Of a stretch of 64,000 nt of DNA, positions 11,301 through 22,800 are shown piece by piece (position 1 is the first letter of the stretch; every line of letters starts with the position of its first letter). The notes under the pieces were generated by a model. The model did no database searches, had not been told where the DNA came from, and saw only the letters and a list, made by a program, of their open reading frames with translations. A program made the translations under genes and the position numbers. Origin of the DNA: Telopea speciosissima (taxonomy: Eukaryota; Streptophyta; Magnoliopsida; Proteales; Proteaceae); contig NC_057916.1 in the NCBI RefSeq assembly GCF_018873765.1, positions 13,141,501 through 13,205,500 on the forward strand, in the 5' to 3' direction.

Positions 11301-13126
11301 AGATGTGTACAAGCATGCACCTACACACACACACACAAGTACCCACTAGAAAAGAAAGGGAAAAAAGGAAAGAGTAGGGAATATGAAGTGCAAAGGATTG
11401 CAGGACAACAAATGAGACAAAATCCACATGAAGATAAAAAATGAAACATAACTGTAGAAGCATATAAGTCTTGAATAAGATGAAACATAGCTGTAGAAGC
11501 ATAAGTCATGAATCTTAAGAGTGGTTGAGATGTCCTAAGTACAGGCATGCATGCATGCACACTGTCGCACACACGCACACACACAAATATCCACTAGAAA
11601 AGAAAAGGAAAAAATAAAAGAGTATGGCATATGGAGTGTAAGGGATTGCAGACCATTCCCAAACATGATGCATATTGTTTTTAGAGATCATTGTATCTTG
11701 AGTATCCAGATAGTGTTTCCACTCATTCATTACAATTAAAAAATAAAATGAAAATGGGGAAGATCAATTTAGTTATACAAGTAAAACTACTTGTCAGTTA
11801 TTTCCTTCTTATTATCCTTGTTCTTGGTTATACATGATGAGGGAGCTTTGGGCATGCAACATTAGTGAAAAAGATCCAATTGTATTGACAGGGTTAGGGC
11901 TCTTCCTGGGTAGTAATGGTATTAGTGACCAAGATATCTAACAACGTGTCTGGAAGCAGCCAAGATATTTGGTGGTAATCTGTTTTTCACATATCTATAT
12001 TGATTTCATCCAAATAAGTTCCACAACCTTCTGTTTCTATAAGATTTCTTCTATGTATTCTGCAATATTCCGATGAAGAGCCTAACAGAAATGGCCTAGC
12101 TACTCACATACAGAGTATCCCACAATATGTACAGAATACCTTCAGCATAACCAAAACTAGCAGGAATTAAAGTTGTCGCTAGTGCTCCTATTCCAAGCAA
12201 AATTGGCCTTCTAGTGAAATAACCTGAAATTGATCATATACTAAGTCAGTATCACATAATTTCCCCGTCTCCCATGTACAAATATTATGCATAGCTGCAA
12301 AACTTAAGATTAGAGTTTTAGATCCCATTTTATGCCTCCACTTTAGAATTCAGAGCAGGGAGTGAAGAGGGAGAAAAGTAATATTCCCACAGACGATGGT
12401 CAGAATCTTCTTCTGCTGCAAATGCTTCTGAAACTAAACTAATGTCAAAAGGATAAAGAGCTCTTCCTAACTTCCACCAAATTCTCAGTTTCAATGGAAG
12501 TTACAAACTCGGGAAAAATTTCCCATTCACATAACAATGGTTTTGCATAAAACAATGGGTAACAGACACAAGGAGGTTTATGAATAAAATGCACAATAGG
12601 AAATAACTCTCAATACAGAAATACACAGAGGGATCCACAGAGATCACCAATTACGTGACTAATTTGGTAATAAAATCACCTCTCGGCTTAAAAAAGACTA
12701 AAAAGGTTAAAAAATAACGCAGACCACCATCCAATTGACCAAAAGTACCAACCTAGACTCCGCCATAGTAGCCACAGTGAACACCAAACTGACCAAAGCA
12801 TCTCTAAAACTGGAAAAAAAGATGCATTCCGAAGTGAAAGTCACATAGGAAACTAAGACGGTAAGTCACCTTCTTCCTTAAAGATTGCGTCAGTGGTGGA
12901 CGCGTATGCATTTACAGTAGATGGACGAGATACAGTAGAGCTATGTATAACCGTTGAATTCGGCGCCGCTAACTGGAAAGGCGAGAAGACAGTCGAACCA
13001 GTGAGAAATGACAAGACATGGACGAAGGAATAGAACGCGATAAGAGCTTCAATTCAAACCACTAACCTGCTTAGGGAAGGTGGAAGCACAGCACAGTGAA
13101 AGTAATGATGAAATAGATGCTGCCAT
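5325..13126 (-). CDS. PNSL1: PsbP-like thylakoid lumenal protein, likely PNSL1/PPL2 (8 exons)
   Basis: Minus-strand exons: 13126-13067, 12972-12870, 12223-12140, 11169-11096, 11002-10880, 10799-10728, 8593-8497, 5428-5325. All introns are GT-AG, phases agree, and the sum is 717 nt (238 codons plus TGA). Residues 1-55 look like a Ser/Thr-rich chloroplast transit peptide. TRRPILLGIGALATTLIPAS (58-77) is a twin-arginine thylakoid signal, with likely cleavage after GYA-81. Residues 82-238 are a PsbP domain, with DGYSYYYPSDWR, GHDSAFKDRYLQLQNV, NGKNYYTFEYELTSP and GRYYTLVVGANERRW. In this family, PNSL1 (PPL2) is a lumenal subunit of the chloroplast NDH complex in cyclic electron flow. Length and motifs favour PNSL1, but PPD1-type relatives are not excluded. 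Membership of the PsbP family is near certain; the symbol is less so. Introns 6 and 7 are enlarged by mobile elements. Confidence 0.85.
6588..8250. mobile_element. Non-autonomous Mutator-like element (MULE) in intron 7 of the PsbP-like gene
   Basis: The inverted termini are over 60 bp long. The left end starts GAGTAAATTACATGCACCCC; the right end read inward starts GAGCCAAATTACATGCACCC. Both continue through a shared TGTTTGAAACAA and ACAAAACACCCCC. The element is bounded by an identical 9-bp duplication TATTTTATT at 6579-6587 and 8251-8259, the size typical of Mutator-like elements. No transposase frame is present. The interior has unique, non-repetitive sequence with UTR-like CT runs and a 66-codon frame from 7541, so it may be a Pack-MULE carrying host sequence of unknown source. 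The 9-bp duplication is intact, suggesting a fairly recent insertion. Confidence 0.85.
7541..7744 (+). other. Short frame inside the MULE, possible captured host fragment
   Basis: An ATG at 7541 opens a 67-codon frame starting MDQPNPADDQTNPGAVTKSS, rich in Ser, Asn and Pro and ending at TGA. CT-rich sequence resembling a plant 5' untranslated region precedes it. I do not recognise the protein. It could be a captured first exon or chance coding potential. Confidence 0.3.
9512..10694 (+). mobile_element. Solo-LTR-like fossil in intron 6 of the PsbP-like gene
   Basis: The segment starts TGATGTAGAATC and ends GTTCGACA, giving the TG...CA ends of an LTR. It is flanked by near-matching pentamers TTGTC and TTATC. 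It carries no protein-coding parts. A related sequence (shared ACTGTTCAC, AGTTTCTATTTT-like and GCTTGCCTAAGCTATTAATAGG blocks) lies in opposite orientation near 18560-19130, which supports a repeat family. The limits are inferred from end motifs only. It looks old. Confidence 0.55.
11217..11665 (+). repeat. Imperfect tandem duplication, ~190-230 bp unit, with CA microsatellites
   Basis: The segment GACAACAAATGAGACAAAAT starts near 11217 and again at 11403. The following GAATCTTAAGA, GGTTGAGATGT, CACACACA and CCACTAGAAAAGAAA blocks are also present twice. The repeat lies in intron 3 of the PsbP-like gene, just upstream of exon 4. Confidence 0.7.
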
Positions 13127-14870
13127 TCTTTACCTGCAAGAAGCTGCGGATTTCGTTCTGTATGTCTTTCTCTCTCGCGCACAGCAGCTCCTGAGGAATG
13201 AGGACTTGTGGGACCGTTTTCTTTTTGTTTCACATTTTGCTCTGTTGATGATGAAATGGATAACGGATTAACGGTATAACTCCCCTGGGAGTCTGCGATT
13301 CCTTCAACCGAAGAAATTTCGAACGGTTACTTACTAGTTACTACAACTTACTACAACCTTTCGGTCCAGTTTTTGGGAGGTTTCATTTTTCTCTCTGCCG
13401 TGAAAAGAAGGAAATTCTTAAGAGAGGTCTCACTTTCTCTCCACCCATTGTGAGGAGAGAATAACTTCATCCACTTCATTTTTTAGTATATATGGGGTGG
13501 TTTTTTTGCAATTTTCTTTTTTTGGGTAAATAATGGGTGGGAGTTCTCTCTAATTAAATTTGATAAGAGTACCATACCCAAAAAAAAAAAAAAAAAAAAA
13601 AGGATCAAGGTATTGTGGACTGTTAACAATTGGGGTGACTCAGAGTCCATGGGCGTCATGTCCTCGTTTAGTTGAGGGGGTGGGTAAAAAATGTAAATTT
13701 TCCATAAAACAACAAAAACCATGTTTGTTTGGTTAATAAGGAATACGATAGAAAGATTGAAATGGGTAGGATGTGGGGCTGGAGTGGTTGGAGGAGGTTT
13801 GGTATGAGGAAGAATTGGGTGGAGCGGGAGAATTGCAGGGAGTACTTTTAATAAAATTTTAAGATGTGCGGTGTGAGTATTGCGTGACACCATGATGTCT
13901 TTAACCACTGAAGCAAGGGGGCTATTGACATGAACTTCTAATGTAGGGCAATGTCAATGATATCCTATCTGGGATTTGGATCTTCTTCAATGGGCATCCC
14001 GCCTAATGAGTGCCCAATGGGATTTGGCTATGCCTCATTAGGTTTTCCACTCAGTGGAAAGGATCCCAATCCTCCTACAAGAAGGATCAAAGTACACTAA
14101 AGGAAGGAATATGTGGGAGTATCATAGTGACAAAGCTTGATCAGGATCTGATGAACAGGCCTGGATATCCAAGGGGTTGAAGACTGTTACCATACGATAC
14201 CATACAGAAGAGACATAGGGTGCGTCTCTAAGCCTTCATGCAAGATTTTGACAGAGTAGTATCATGATAGATAGTCTTTTAAGGCTAAACAACAACTTCC
14301 GGCCAACACGAACAATAGAGCTTCGATTGTGTCTCAAATTCTAGATAAATCACAAAACAGTTAAAATAAAGAATAAGTGGGATAGATGGTTTGAGCCTCT
14401 CACTCGCATCTAGGCATCTCACCTCACATTGGGTTATCTACTACACTGTTTTACACAATCATTGGTAAAAACTTATATTCAAGCTTTCATTAAAATGTAT
14501 GGAGGACCCAATAAGTTTATTACATACGTAGTATAAGTTGCTAAAACAAAAAAGGAAGGAAAGTAAAATAGAAAGTCTCTTACAAAGCAATATTGAGACT
14601 TGTACTAAAAAACTAACTAAGATTTTAGCATTTAACCAAAATAGAAGTGCTGAAGACAAATAAAATCTACGCTAACAAAAATACATAAACTACTAAACGT
14701 AGAAATACAAAGTAATCAATGGTTTTGACAAAAAGGTCATAGGGGAAAAGTAGAGAAGACAAATCAATAGCTCTCTTTGGAATGATTTTTTTATTTTATT
14801 TCTAGTTTCTCTTTTTTTTTTTTTTTTTTTTTTTTGAGAAATAACTTATAATAATAATTTATGGTTTGGA
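13127..14870. other. Intergenic region upstream of the PsbP-like gene
   Basis: Holds the presumptive promoter and 5' untranslated region of the minus-strand PsbP-like gene near 13127-13300, then AT-rich sequence with long A and T runs (13580-13600, 14812-14835). I see no convincing exon or core promoter motif that I would commit to. Confidence 0.45.
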
Positions 14871-14879
14871 AATAAGTTT

Positions 14880-15255
14880 TCCAATATTCGTCTCATAGAA
14901 TTCGACCCCATAAACTGGCTTACACGGTCTAACTCATATTAAATCTCTTTTTAACCGATGTGGGATCAAGCCCCCATATGATTGATATAGGATCGTAACA
15001 ATCCACCATGTGCCATTTCTAAGCTGCTTTACTTTGCTCCTAGGTTTTTGTTGGAGGCAGGTAGCCTTTTTCTAGTGCCTTCATTTTGGTACTAGGTTGG
15101 CCCTTGGGACGGAGGATTAGTTGCTTTGATACCACTGATACAAACGTAGAAGACTCAACTCTATAAACCAACTTACAAGATGAGGGAACTCAAGACTATA
15201 TCAATCCACACCAAATCAACCCCCAATATGATAGATATAGGATCATAAAAAATTG
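14880..15255 (-). mobile_element. TRIM-type miniature LTR fossil
   Basis: Two direct repeats of about 110 bp (about 14890-14999 and 15140-15250) share ATAAACTGGCTTACA-like and GATATAGGATC blocks. They flank about 140 bp with no coding capacity. On the minus strand, TGGTATCAAAGC (near 15128) lies just inside one repeat, matching a primer-binding site for initiator methionine tRNA. Short terminal repeats, a primer site and no genes fit a terminal-repeat retrotransposon in miniature. The repeats have clearly diverged, so the copy looks old. Confidence 0.6.
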
Positions 15256-15681
15256 TATCAATTTCCTCTTATTTCTTTATTTATATAAAAATTTTAAATA
15301 CATAGGAACCCAAAGGTCTTATGCTCACATGTCAAGTTTTTATTTTTTTCTTCGATAGAGACATGTCAAGTTTAAGTTCAATTGGAGTTGGGCCTACATG
15401 ACAAAATAAAGCTTTCCAAAATAGGAAAATCTTGTAAATAAGGTTGGTTAAAAATATGTTATTATTTTACTTTTTTGCCCCTTCAATATAACCCAATTTT
15501 TTTTCCAATGAAAGTAAATCCTATCATTTCACGTTTGTACATATTTTCAGGAAAATATGATAAATACTAACACACTTTTTGGAAACAACAAAATAATAAA
15601 CTACAAACCCTTTTTTATCCCTCTTTTTTTTTTTGAGAGAAAGAAAATTAATCGATCACTGGGCACGACGTGTACTTGCAC

Positions 15682-15775
15682 CAGACACAGCCTAGCGCAA
15701 AAAGATCGGCACACCCCTTGGAAAAGAAGAAAAGATTAGGGATGAGCCGGTCTTTTTGCGCTAGACTGTGACAGA
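15682..15775. repeat. Short hairpin with ~28-bp arms
   Basis: CCTAGCGCAAAAAGATCGGC at 15691 is mirrored by GCCGGTCTTTTTGCGCTAG ending near 15763, with flanking ACAGACAC/GTGAC-like complementarity and a spacer of about 33 bp. It could be a tiny MITE or a foldback remnant. Confidence 0.6.
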
Positions 15776-16814
15776 GCATAGATACACACAACGCTCAACA
15801 ACTAGTTAACTTTCCTTTTGTTTTTTTTTTTAACAATTTTTCAAATAACTTTTGAAAATAAGACAAGGAGCAATCAAAAGAATGTTACAATTGTTCTTTT
15901 TACTACTTTTGTGATAACAAAAAACAAAAATTTAGGACTATACGAAAATGCTTAAACTACCACAAAGATGCATGACAATAAAATGGGAGGTATATGATTG
16001 AATTTGGGCATAGAATTTGGCAAGTGACCAATTCAAAACATTCTCTATATATATCGTATGATTAAAATTGCCACATCATCAATCCACATAGCACAACTAC
16101 ATACATCATTCATAGACAATCTCTAGATGAGACCATCCATAAAACCTTTTTCCCATGCACTTACATTATCCTTCCGAATGCATACACAATTACACATGCA
16201 GTTTAGGTCCTTTAGGACTGGGCAGGCTTTAACCCGAAAGCCCAGCCCACAATGACCTCAGGTAGGGATTTCCAGGCACCCTAGCCCAAGCCCGAAAAAT
16301 TTCAAACAAGTTTCGGGATCGGCTCAATTTATTTGCCCGGGAAAGGCAGTCGCTGCTTCGGCCACCTCGGCATTGCCATTTCTACGTTGGTTGTTTTCAG
16401 GAGGTTGCTTGTCCCCAGATTTTACTTCACTGGCACTCAAGAAAATGCCGGATGTGAAATTCAAGTTTTCCCCTGTCCAAATCCCCCCTGAGAAGCTGCT
16501 CTGCGACACAGACGATCCGACATTTGCATGAGTTACACCTTGCCTACCGCTACTAGTCAGTTATGATCTACCAGTCAAATCTCTGAACATCGTGACGACT
16601 AATAATATCAGCTTCGCTAGTCAAGCTGTGAGAGAGAGAGACGACTGGTAGACGACGTACCACTACCACCTGTCTGCTTGTCTGTACCCCTATCTCTTTC
16701 TCTGTCACATATATTTGCTGAACCCTAACCCTGCACTTTTTTGTCTTAAGGGGATCGGACGATGCTGTGAAAAATAATTTGGCTTACGCCTTACCTTAAT
16801 CGGAATCCGTCACA
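15776..16814. other. Intergenic region and likely promoter and 5' UTR of MON1
   Basis: The last 130 bp before the MON1 start are CT-rich and include an interstitial telomere-like AACCCTAACCCT at about 16723, similar to telo-box motifs known in promoters of plant housekeeping genes. Around 16205-16320 is a short GGGC-rich block with AGCCCAGCCC and CTAGCCCAAGCCC that looks repetitive. No other gene is seen. Confidence 0.4.
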
Positions 16815-19800
16815 ATGGCGTTCGATTCCGATAATTCTACCTCCTTCGATGATACCACCGAACAAAACCCTAACTTTAACTCTAACACTCTCGAAACAAC
16901 CGAAGAACGATTGCAGATTCTGACATTGGATGAATCCAACGGCATTGCCGACGTCGAGAAGACGTCTAATCAACAAGGTTTGGGTGCGGCAGAGAATGGA
17001 TTGGTCGTCCCAGAGCATGATGGAAGACCGGAGCCTCAAATCGACGAACCGCTCGCGAGCGGTTCCCCGATGATTTCGACAGCGTCCGAAACTGGTGAAG
17101 AGGTTCGAGAGCTTTCTTCTACTGGCGTTGCGTTCAGAGACAACTCTAAAACTCTCGAAACAACCGAAGAACAACTGCAGATGCTGACATTGGTCGAATT
17201 GAACGGCTTTGCCAACGTCGAGGAGACGTCCAATCAACAAGGTTTGGGCGAGGCAGAGAATGGATTGGCGGTCCTCCCAGAGCATGATGGAAGACCGGAA
17301 CCGCTCGCGAGCAGTGCTCCGATGATTTCAACAGCGTCCAAAACTGGTGAAGAGGTTCGAGAGCTTTCTTCTGCTGGCGTTGCGTTCAGAGACAACTCAG
17401 AGCTTGAAGCTGATCAGCCATTGAGCCCTAGTAGCAGCGGATACGCTGGAGAAAGGGGTAGCAGCAGTACTACCAGTGCATCTGGAATCGAGGAGTTTGA
17501 TGGCGACGAAATCAGTGAAATTGCTGAAGCAGTGGCTCCACAGGATGGTTCTGGTGACGCTTCTGCGGATTCTGTCCCGTGGATTCCTGGAAAACGGCAT
17601 GTCGATGAGGTGAGTGCTGCGCTCTCTTTTCCCTTAACTATAGAATATGACTTAATATGCACCCAATGCTTTCCAGCTATGGCTTATGGCCGACTTCCCA
17701 GTTAGTGTAACAATTCCGTAGGCATGGTAATGGTAATAAATCCAGAGGAACTCCCAGATTGTTGTACAAGGAGGATCCAAAGTTTCTAAAAGGTTTCAGG
17801 GGCCGAAAAATCATTAATTACAGCCAAGGATGACTTTTTCCCTTGCTGGTTGTTGTTCACCAATAAGCTGATGGAACATGTTAAATCAAACCCTTTAACC
17901 TATCCCATACTAGGTTGGCCCAATCTAGCGCCCATACACGAACTCCATTAGACTCATAACAAACCACCACGCTTTTGTAGCTGTAGTCCTCGACGGCTAT
18001 CACTCTAGGCAACTCTTACTCTGGTGGTAGGTAGCCCTTTCCAAGGGGCTCCACGTTGCTTTAGGATTTTTTCCTGGCGGTAGGTAGCTCTATCTTGACG
18101 GTTTTCACTCTACTCTAGGTAGCTCTCTCCTAGATGGCCCTTTTCGTGACTCGAACCCGTGACGTGGTGCCTGACTCTGATACCATTTGTTATGTGCAAG
18201 GAATAACCGAAAGAGAGAGCTTTACGGACGAAGCAAGAGCGTCTGACTTGGGTGAGGAAGCCTACCTCATCTCTAAAAGATAAATTAGGGGATTCAATAG
18301 TCTATCTTCTATTCATCATACATAGGCTATTTAAATATTACAATGCCAAGATAACTCCTACTAATTAACAACTTCTAATAACTAAACCCACTTCCCTTAA
18401 TAGAGTTGTACCTAAACAAATTACTCCCTTATTGCATACAAATAATAACTAATTCATAACCCCTACCACGTTCCTTCAGCCATGGAGATCGTAACATTGC
18501 ACCCGAAAAAAGTGGGGGTAGCCAATGCAACTGAGTTGCTCTAATGCAAAGTTGACCCGAACCAAGGAAATTAGCGGGGGATCGATTGCAGCCAGGATCA
18601 ACACGATAAGGAACAAATTAAATAACTAAAACTCTTTTTTTTTTTTTTCTATTGCATATGAATGGAGAACATAAAGGAGAAGAAGATAAAGAAGAGAAAA
18701 GGGGGGGGGGGGTAGGGGAATGGCTGTCTCAGTCTGGGTTTCTCACCCACAACTATCCCAGCTGTTGAAACATGGAATTTCTCCCATAACCGATGGCAAC
18801 AAGGCCTAAGCATTATTTTCTCCAAATCTGATCCTTCCTTACAATAGGGGGCCTATTAATAGCTTAGGCAAGCTTACAAAATAGAAGGTAGGAAAATAGC
18901 AACTAATGAAAAATAGAAACTACTAAGGATTTATAGATCCAGCCTTCTAATCAAGCAAGGAAACAAAAATAGAAACTAAAGTATGACAGCATTGAGAGAG
19001 AATCTTTCTCCACTTGATGGGCCCACAAAATCTAAAAAAGCATCCTCACACAAGGCAAATATGGGCTGTGACACTGTTCACGTGAATAGTGCCGTGAACA
19101 ATGTTTTGGTCATTTAACTTCTTCATGCTCCACTCTAGGCTGAGGCTGCCTTAGTTGATGTTCCATCGAACCAACAAAAACTTGCCACATCATCAGACTA
19201 GGCTGCATCTCACTGCAGTCGAATCCACAACCTTGCTGGGCTGGTTTTGGGCTTGTTCCTGTAGGTACAAATGGACTTGTGATCTACATCATGCTCCCAA
19301 CCGAAGCAACAACAATAGTACACCTGAAGCAGACAAAGACGGCGACGAAGAAGCAATGCAAATTAGGCGCTTCAACAAAAAAAGGTGATATCATGCCGTA
19401 CGATATGAGATCCCGGTGAACCCTTATTTTTCTTAATTTTATTGTCCTTGAGGACAAGGACAATTCCAAGGGGGATGGAATGTTACGATCTACGTGGCTG
19501 AAGGAACGTGGTAGAGGTTATGAATTATCTATTATTTGTATGGGATAAGGGAATAGTGGGTTTAGTTAGAACTCTATTTTAGTTATTAGAAGTTGCTAAT
19601 TAGTAGGAGTTACCTCAGCATTATAATATTTAAATAGCCTACGTATGATGAATAGGAGATAGACCTATTGAATCCCCTAATTATCTCTTAGAGATGAGGT
19701 AGGCTTCCTCACCCAAGCCAGACGCCCTTGCTTCGTCCGTAAAGCAATCCCTATTCTCTCTCTCCCTATTATTTCTCTTTCGGTTACCCTTGCACGTAAC

Positions 19801-22800
19801 AGCTTTCCAGTTTAAGAAATTTTTTTTATATGCTTAGGGAGATGATTTTTCCCTTGTGCTTTATATTTTTCTGGTTGTGGAGAGGTATATATGCTATTAG
19901 CATTGAAAAATAGTTTATGCGTGAGTTGGTTGGATCACGTAAGAAGTTTGAGAGAACTCTATAGATGGTTTCTATACTTGCATAGTTGGTTCATGCAAAA
20001 TTTTAGACGTCCATCTTGATTAACCTGGATTATGCATTAGACGTCCATCTTGATTAACCTGGACTATGAATTAGATGTTCATCTTGATTACCCTGGACTA
20101 TGATGAAAGTAAATTTCTCTCTCTCCTTTGAGGTCCTTTGACAATCTAACTATCAAAAGATGTTGAATTACCTAGACTTGGGAGTCACTTGGAGTTGTAT
20201 TCTGGTTCCTCCATCTAAGTGTATCAGACGTCATGACGCTTCATTAATGTAGAAAATGAAAAGCCTTGGTGTTGGATTATTTTATGAGCATGTTTTTATC
20301 TATCGCACACAAAAAAATATGGGCATATAGTAGTTTCCATGATGTTTATTCTCCCAAGAAGTCCATATTTAATTAAAAGAAGGCATGAATTTGTGGGATG
20401 ATGTTTTTTTTCCCCCTCCCTTCGGAGCTTTATTACAATGGTTCTATCTATCACTGTTCTGGAGGCTATTTTTGAAGGTTTAAAACTTGACCACTTAATG
20501 TGAGTTTGTCCACTTGAAAACTTATTCAGTCATCTTTCTAAGGGGACTAAGATCTTGCAATTCAGAACTATATTCTGACATTCATGATTAATTTATCTAT
20601 AAGGCCTCAGTTTGTGATGGGGTTTCTATTTTAGGAAGTATAATTTGATTAGGAATTTATTTTAGTATTTTTCCCTTTTAAGTTTGGGAAAATCTTGTTA
20701 TAGCCAAAATGGGTGGAAAAGAAGTTGGAACCTTACTTTTTTGCCCTTTTTGTATTGCGCACTTTTTTTTCCCCCCTCCAAATGAGGTTAATCCTATCAT
20801 TTCACATGGACAATGACAGTTTTTGAAAATGACATATAATTATAAGTCACTTTCAAATTATTTTGAAAATCATTTTTTATCCCTGACTTAAATAACTTTT
20901 GGGAATAAGACAAGGGGCATAAAACTTCTAACTTCACCACTTTGGTGACAATAAAGTGCACCCTTTAAGTTTCTACTTTTATTGGTTTTGTGTAAAGAGG
21001 TCTAACCACTAATGACGGTGCTAAAATTGTAGTTGGGGTCGTAGAGTGGTTTTTCCATGCCTAGAAGTAAGAATTTGACAGAGTCATTCATAGTTGGAGT
21101 ACGAAATGAAGAGCCAGTATAAACACTCTATTTCTTATTTGTTTGGTTATGGAATAAAGAATCTGTAGTAAGCTATGCATATCCCTCTCTTTGATGGCTT
21201 TTATTTCTGGATCCGTGGAGAAGATTAATTGTGGTTTTCGCAGCCAGAAATTGTGTAGTTCTTGTGATATCCCATTTTCGGTCCCAAAACATGTTTCTTA
21301 ACCTCGATTTTTAGAATTTCATGGGTCTCTGTAATTCACAGGCAGGAGCATCTTTTTACTTTGATATTGTCAATTTACTATATTTAATAGTTTTAACTTT
21401 TTAGTTTATTATGAATTTTACTATTATTAGTACTATGCGATTTACTATTTACACTAACTCCAGTTTTATTGTTATTAGAATGAGTTTTTTTTTTTAAAAC
21501 AATTTTTAGTTTCTTTCTGTATATATAAATTTTTATTATTTTTGGTTCTATTTCTTCAAGTAGGGCTGGGATATCTAATGATAAGTGTTTATAAAGTCTA
21601 TGTCTGAGAACTTGTTCTTTTAGGGATTTTTTGAGTTTGACTAGAATTTAAAGAAGGCAACCTAGGGCAATAAATAGGCATGTAATTTAGAACTTACAGA
21701 AAAAAGAAAAGAAAAAGGGAAACATCATGTTTCTTGAAATTCTATTCACCTTCATGGGATTTTATTTATGGTTGAGTTTTGATTTGAATGGTAGTTGATG
21801 GTTAAGCCCGATCACATAAACAACCACTTGTCTATTTCTCTTTCATCTTCAATTTTCTACAATTTTGTTTACAGCATTCCTAGTAGGCTCCTTAACTGCT
21901 AGTTTTGTCAATTGACCTGCATCATCATAGCCATTGCCTCCATTTAGACTAAGTCTATTTTGAGGCTTAAAATTTAGGTCAAAAGGAGAACTACATGTTA
22001 TGCTCAATTTTTAGAGAGTGATGGCTTATTTATTTATATTAATCAATTTTTGCCTCGAAATTTTTGTTACTTATAAGACGATTCAATAAATTTGGATAAC
22101 CCTTCATAATTCTGTGATTGTGAATGTTGCATTGTGATTATTACTTGATCTACTGTTGAATTATTTTACCAAAAAAAAAAAGATCTACTGTTGAATTATT
22201 GTTTGCCCATTCTGCCCTTGGATTAGGATTTATTTGAACGCATCCTACATCACTGGAACAGTTCAAAGTTTGGCTACTTAGCAAACAGCTTTACTAATTG
22301 TGCTGTTTTTTTTTTAATGCATATCCTGGTTCATCCATTGATGTGTGCATTTTGACCTTGGACCTCGATGGAATGAATTCTTCTACAAAGCATTTTCATC
22401 TCTAATTCGTGCTTACTTTAGCAGTTTGGAGATCCTTACATGGCCCTCCTGTTGATGTCATTTTCCATAACTATTGTTTACCCTAACTTATGGCATGAAT
22501 GATCATAATTAAGGTGGTGGTGCATTTGACGGCCTATTTTTTATGACAGTAGGGGTTGCTACTTGACTGAGATATCTGTCATTTTGAATTTAGATATTTT
22601 TTCAAGGGTTCTGTTCCATTGAAATGCCACTCCTATATTACTGCCATGGCTAATTCAACTCTCCTAAGGTTTGAGCTACCTCATCAATGTTTTCATTTAT
22701 AAATGAAGTGCAGGATGATGCTTCAATTTCTTGGAGAAAAAGGAAAAAGCATTTTTTTGTTCTAAGTCACTCTGGCAAGCCAATATACTCCAGGTCTGTC

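Noticed and set aside
13483-13908. 141-codon minus-strand frame
   Set aside because: It spans a long A/T run, is low-complexity, and has no recognisable domain or gene context.
16324-16509. 61-codon minus-strand frame just upstream of MON1
   Set aside because: No conservation signal that I can recognise; partly inside a GGGC-rich repeat-like block.
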